The notes under the pieces: generated by a model
Told to the model about the DNA's origin: nothing
The model's database searches: none
What the model saw: the letters and a program-made list of their open reading frames with translations, nothing else
Translations under genes and position numbers: made by a program
Assembly: GCA_045634085.1 (NCBI GenBank)
Contig: JAZQZM010000034.1
Coordinates: 1-33,503 of the forward strand
Direction of reading: 5' to 3'
Origin: HGM04593 sp045634085
Lineage (GTDB): Bacteria > Bacteroidota > Bacteroidia > Bacteroidales > Bacteroidaceae
DNA: 33,503 nucleotides
Shown: piece by piece, positions 33,370 to 33,503 of the stretch
Layout: every line of letters begins with the position of its first letter
Numbering within the stretch: position 1 is the stretch's first letter

Positions 33370-33503
33370 ATGAAAAAAGACATTCATCCCGCAGCTTATC
33401 GTCCGGTTGTATTCAAGGACATGTCAAATGGCGACTGCTTCCTTTCGCAGTCTACATGCAACACAAAAGAGACTATCGAATTCGAAGGTGAGACTTATCC
33501 TTT
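33370..33503 (+). CDS. rpmE: 50S ribosomal protein L31, type B (partial)
   Basis: Only the first 44 codons are in the window; the gene continues beyond its right edge. MKKDIHPAAYRPVVFKDMSN and the later ETIEFEGETYP are typical of the L31 type B (non-zinc, C-minus) form: the Cys residues that bind zinc in type A are not in the usual C-x-x-C arrangement. It has its own strong promoter. Confidence 0.93.
   Translation, partial: MKKDIHPAAYRPVVFKDMSNGDCFLSQSTCNTKETIEFEGETYP

Overview
The window looks like a chromosomal segment of a gut-type member of the order Bacteroidales. Support comes from repeated matches to the Bacteroidota promoter (-7 TAnnTTTG with a TTTG/TTG about 19 nt upstream), little Shine-Dalgarno sequence, a lipoprotein with acidic residues right after its lipid-anchored Cys, an L21 protein longer than usual, and the order ftsK-lolA-trxB. 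No tRNA, rRNA, CRISPR array, transposase or phage gene was seen.

Left part (1-11400). On the + strand lie an NAD synthetase (nadE), a fasciclin-domain lipoprotein and clpB. Converging on clpB is class II fructose-bisphosphate aldolase, separated by a strong bidirectional terminator. Next is a tightly packed minus-strand operon of pyrrolidone-carboxyl peptidase, a voltage-sensor ion channel with an atypical pore and a large unknown cytoplasmic domain, and a metallopeptidase. The NadE amidase domain appears to have lost its catalytic Cys (Gly165), so the enzyme may depend on free ammonia.

Middle part (11450-19850) is the accessory and most unusual region. On the minus strand it carries a membrane-anchored Ser/Thr kinase, a structured-RNA candidate with a good promoter, a membrane protein with an OmpA-type peptidoglycan-binding domain, a 49-aa basic protein, an acidic TerB-like protein, a 104-aa protein made of two copies of a small domain, a one-repeat voltage-gated cation channel with filter TGEGW, 80-aa and 53-aa basic proteins, a WG-repeat gene broken by one in-frame TGA, and two proteins that join lysine/alanine/proline-rich histone-H1-like tails to the same duplicated small domain. 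A probable regulator is divergent from the kinase. I infer an envelope or stress-sensing locus; its function is not known to me.

Right part (19850-33503) is mostly housekeeping: three tandem hairpin repeats, uridine kinase, a lytic transglycosylase, a fused NfnAB-type flavin/Fe-S oxidoreductase, serS, rpmA, rplU, then trxB, a LolA-like protein and ftsK (minus), and on the + strand a DUF5063-like gene, a DEDD 3'-5' exonuclease, an RlmI-type methyltransferase and the start of rpmE (type B L31), cut by the window edge.

Stretches over 300 bases without a gene: 17310-17978 (promoter-like motifs and the structured-RNA candidate) and 19848-20152 (hairpin repeats and the uridine kinase promoter). 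The 255-bp gap 12011-12266 is AT-rich and I see nothing definite in it.
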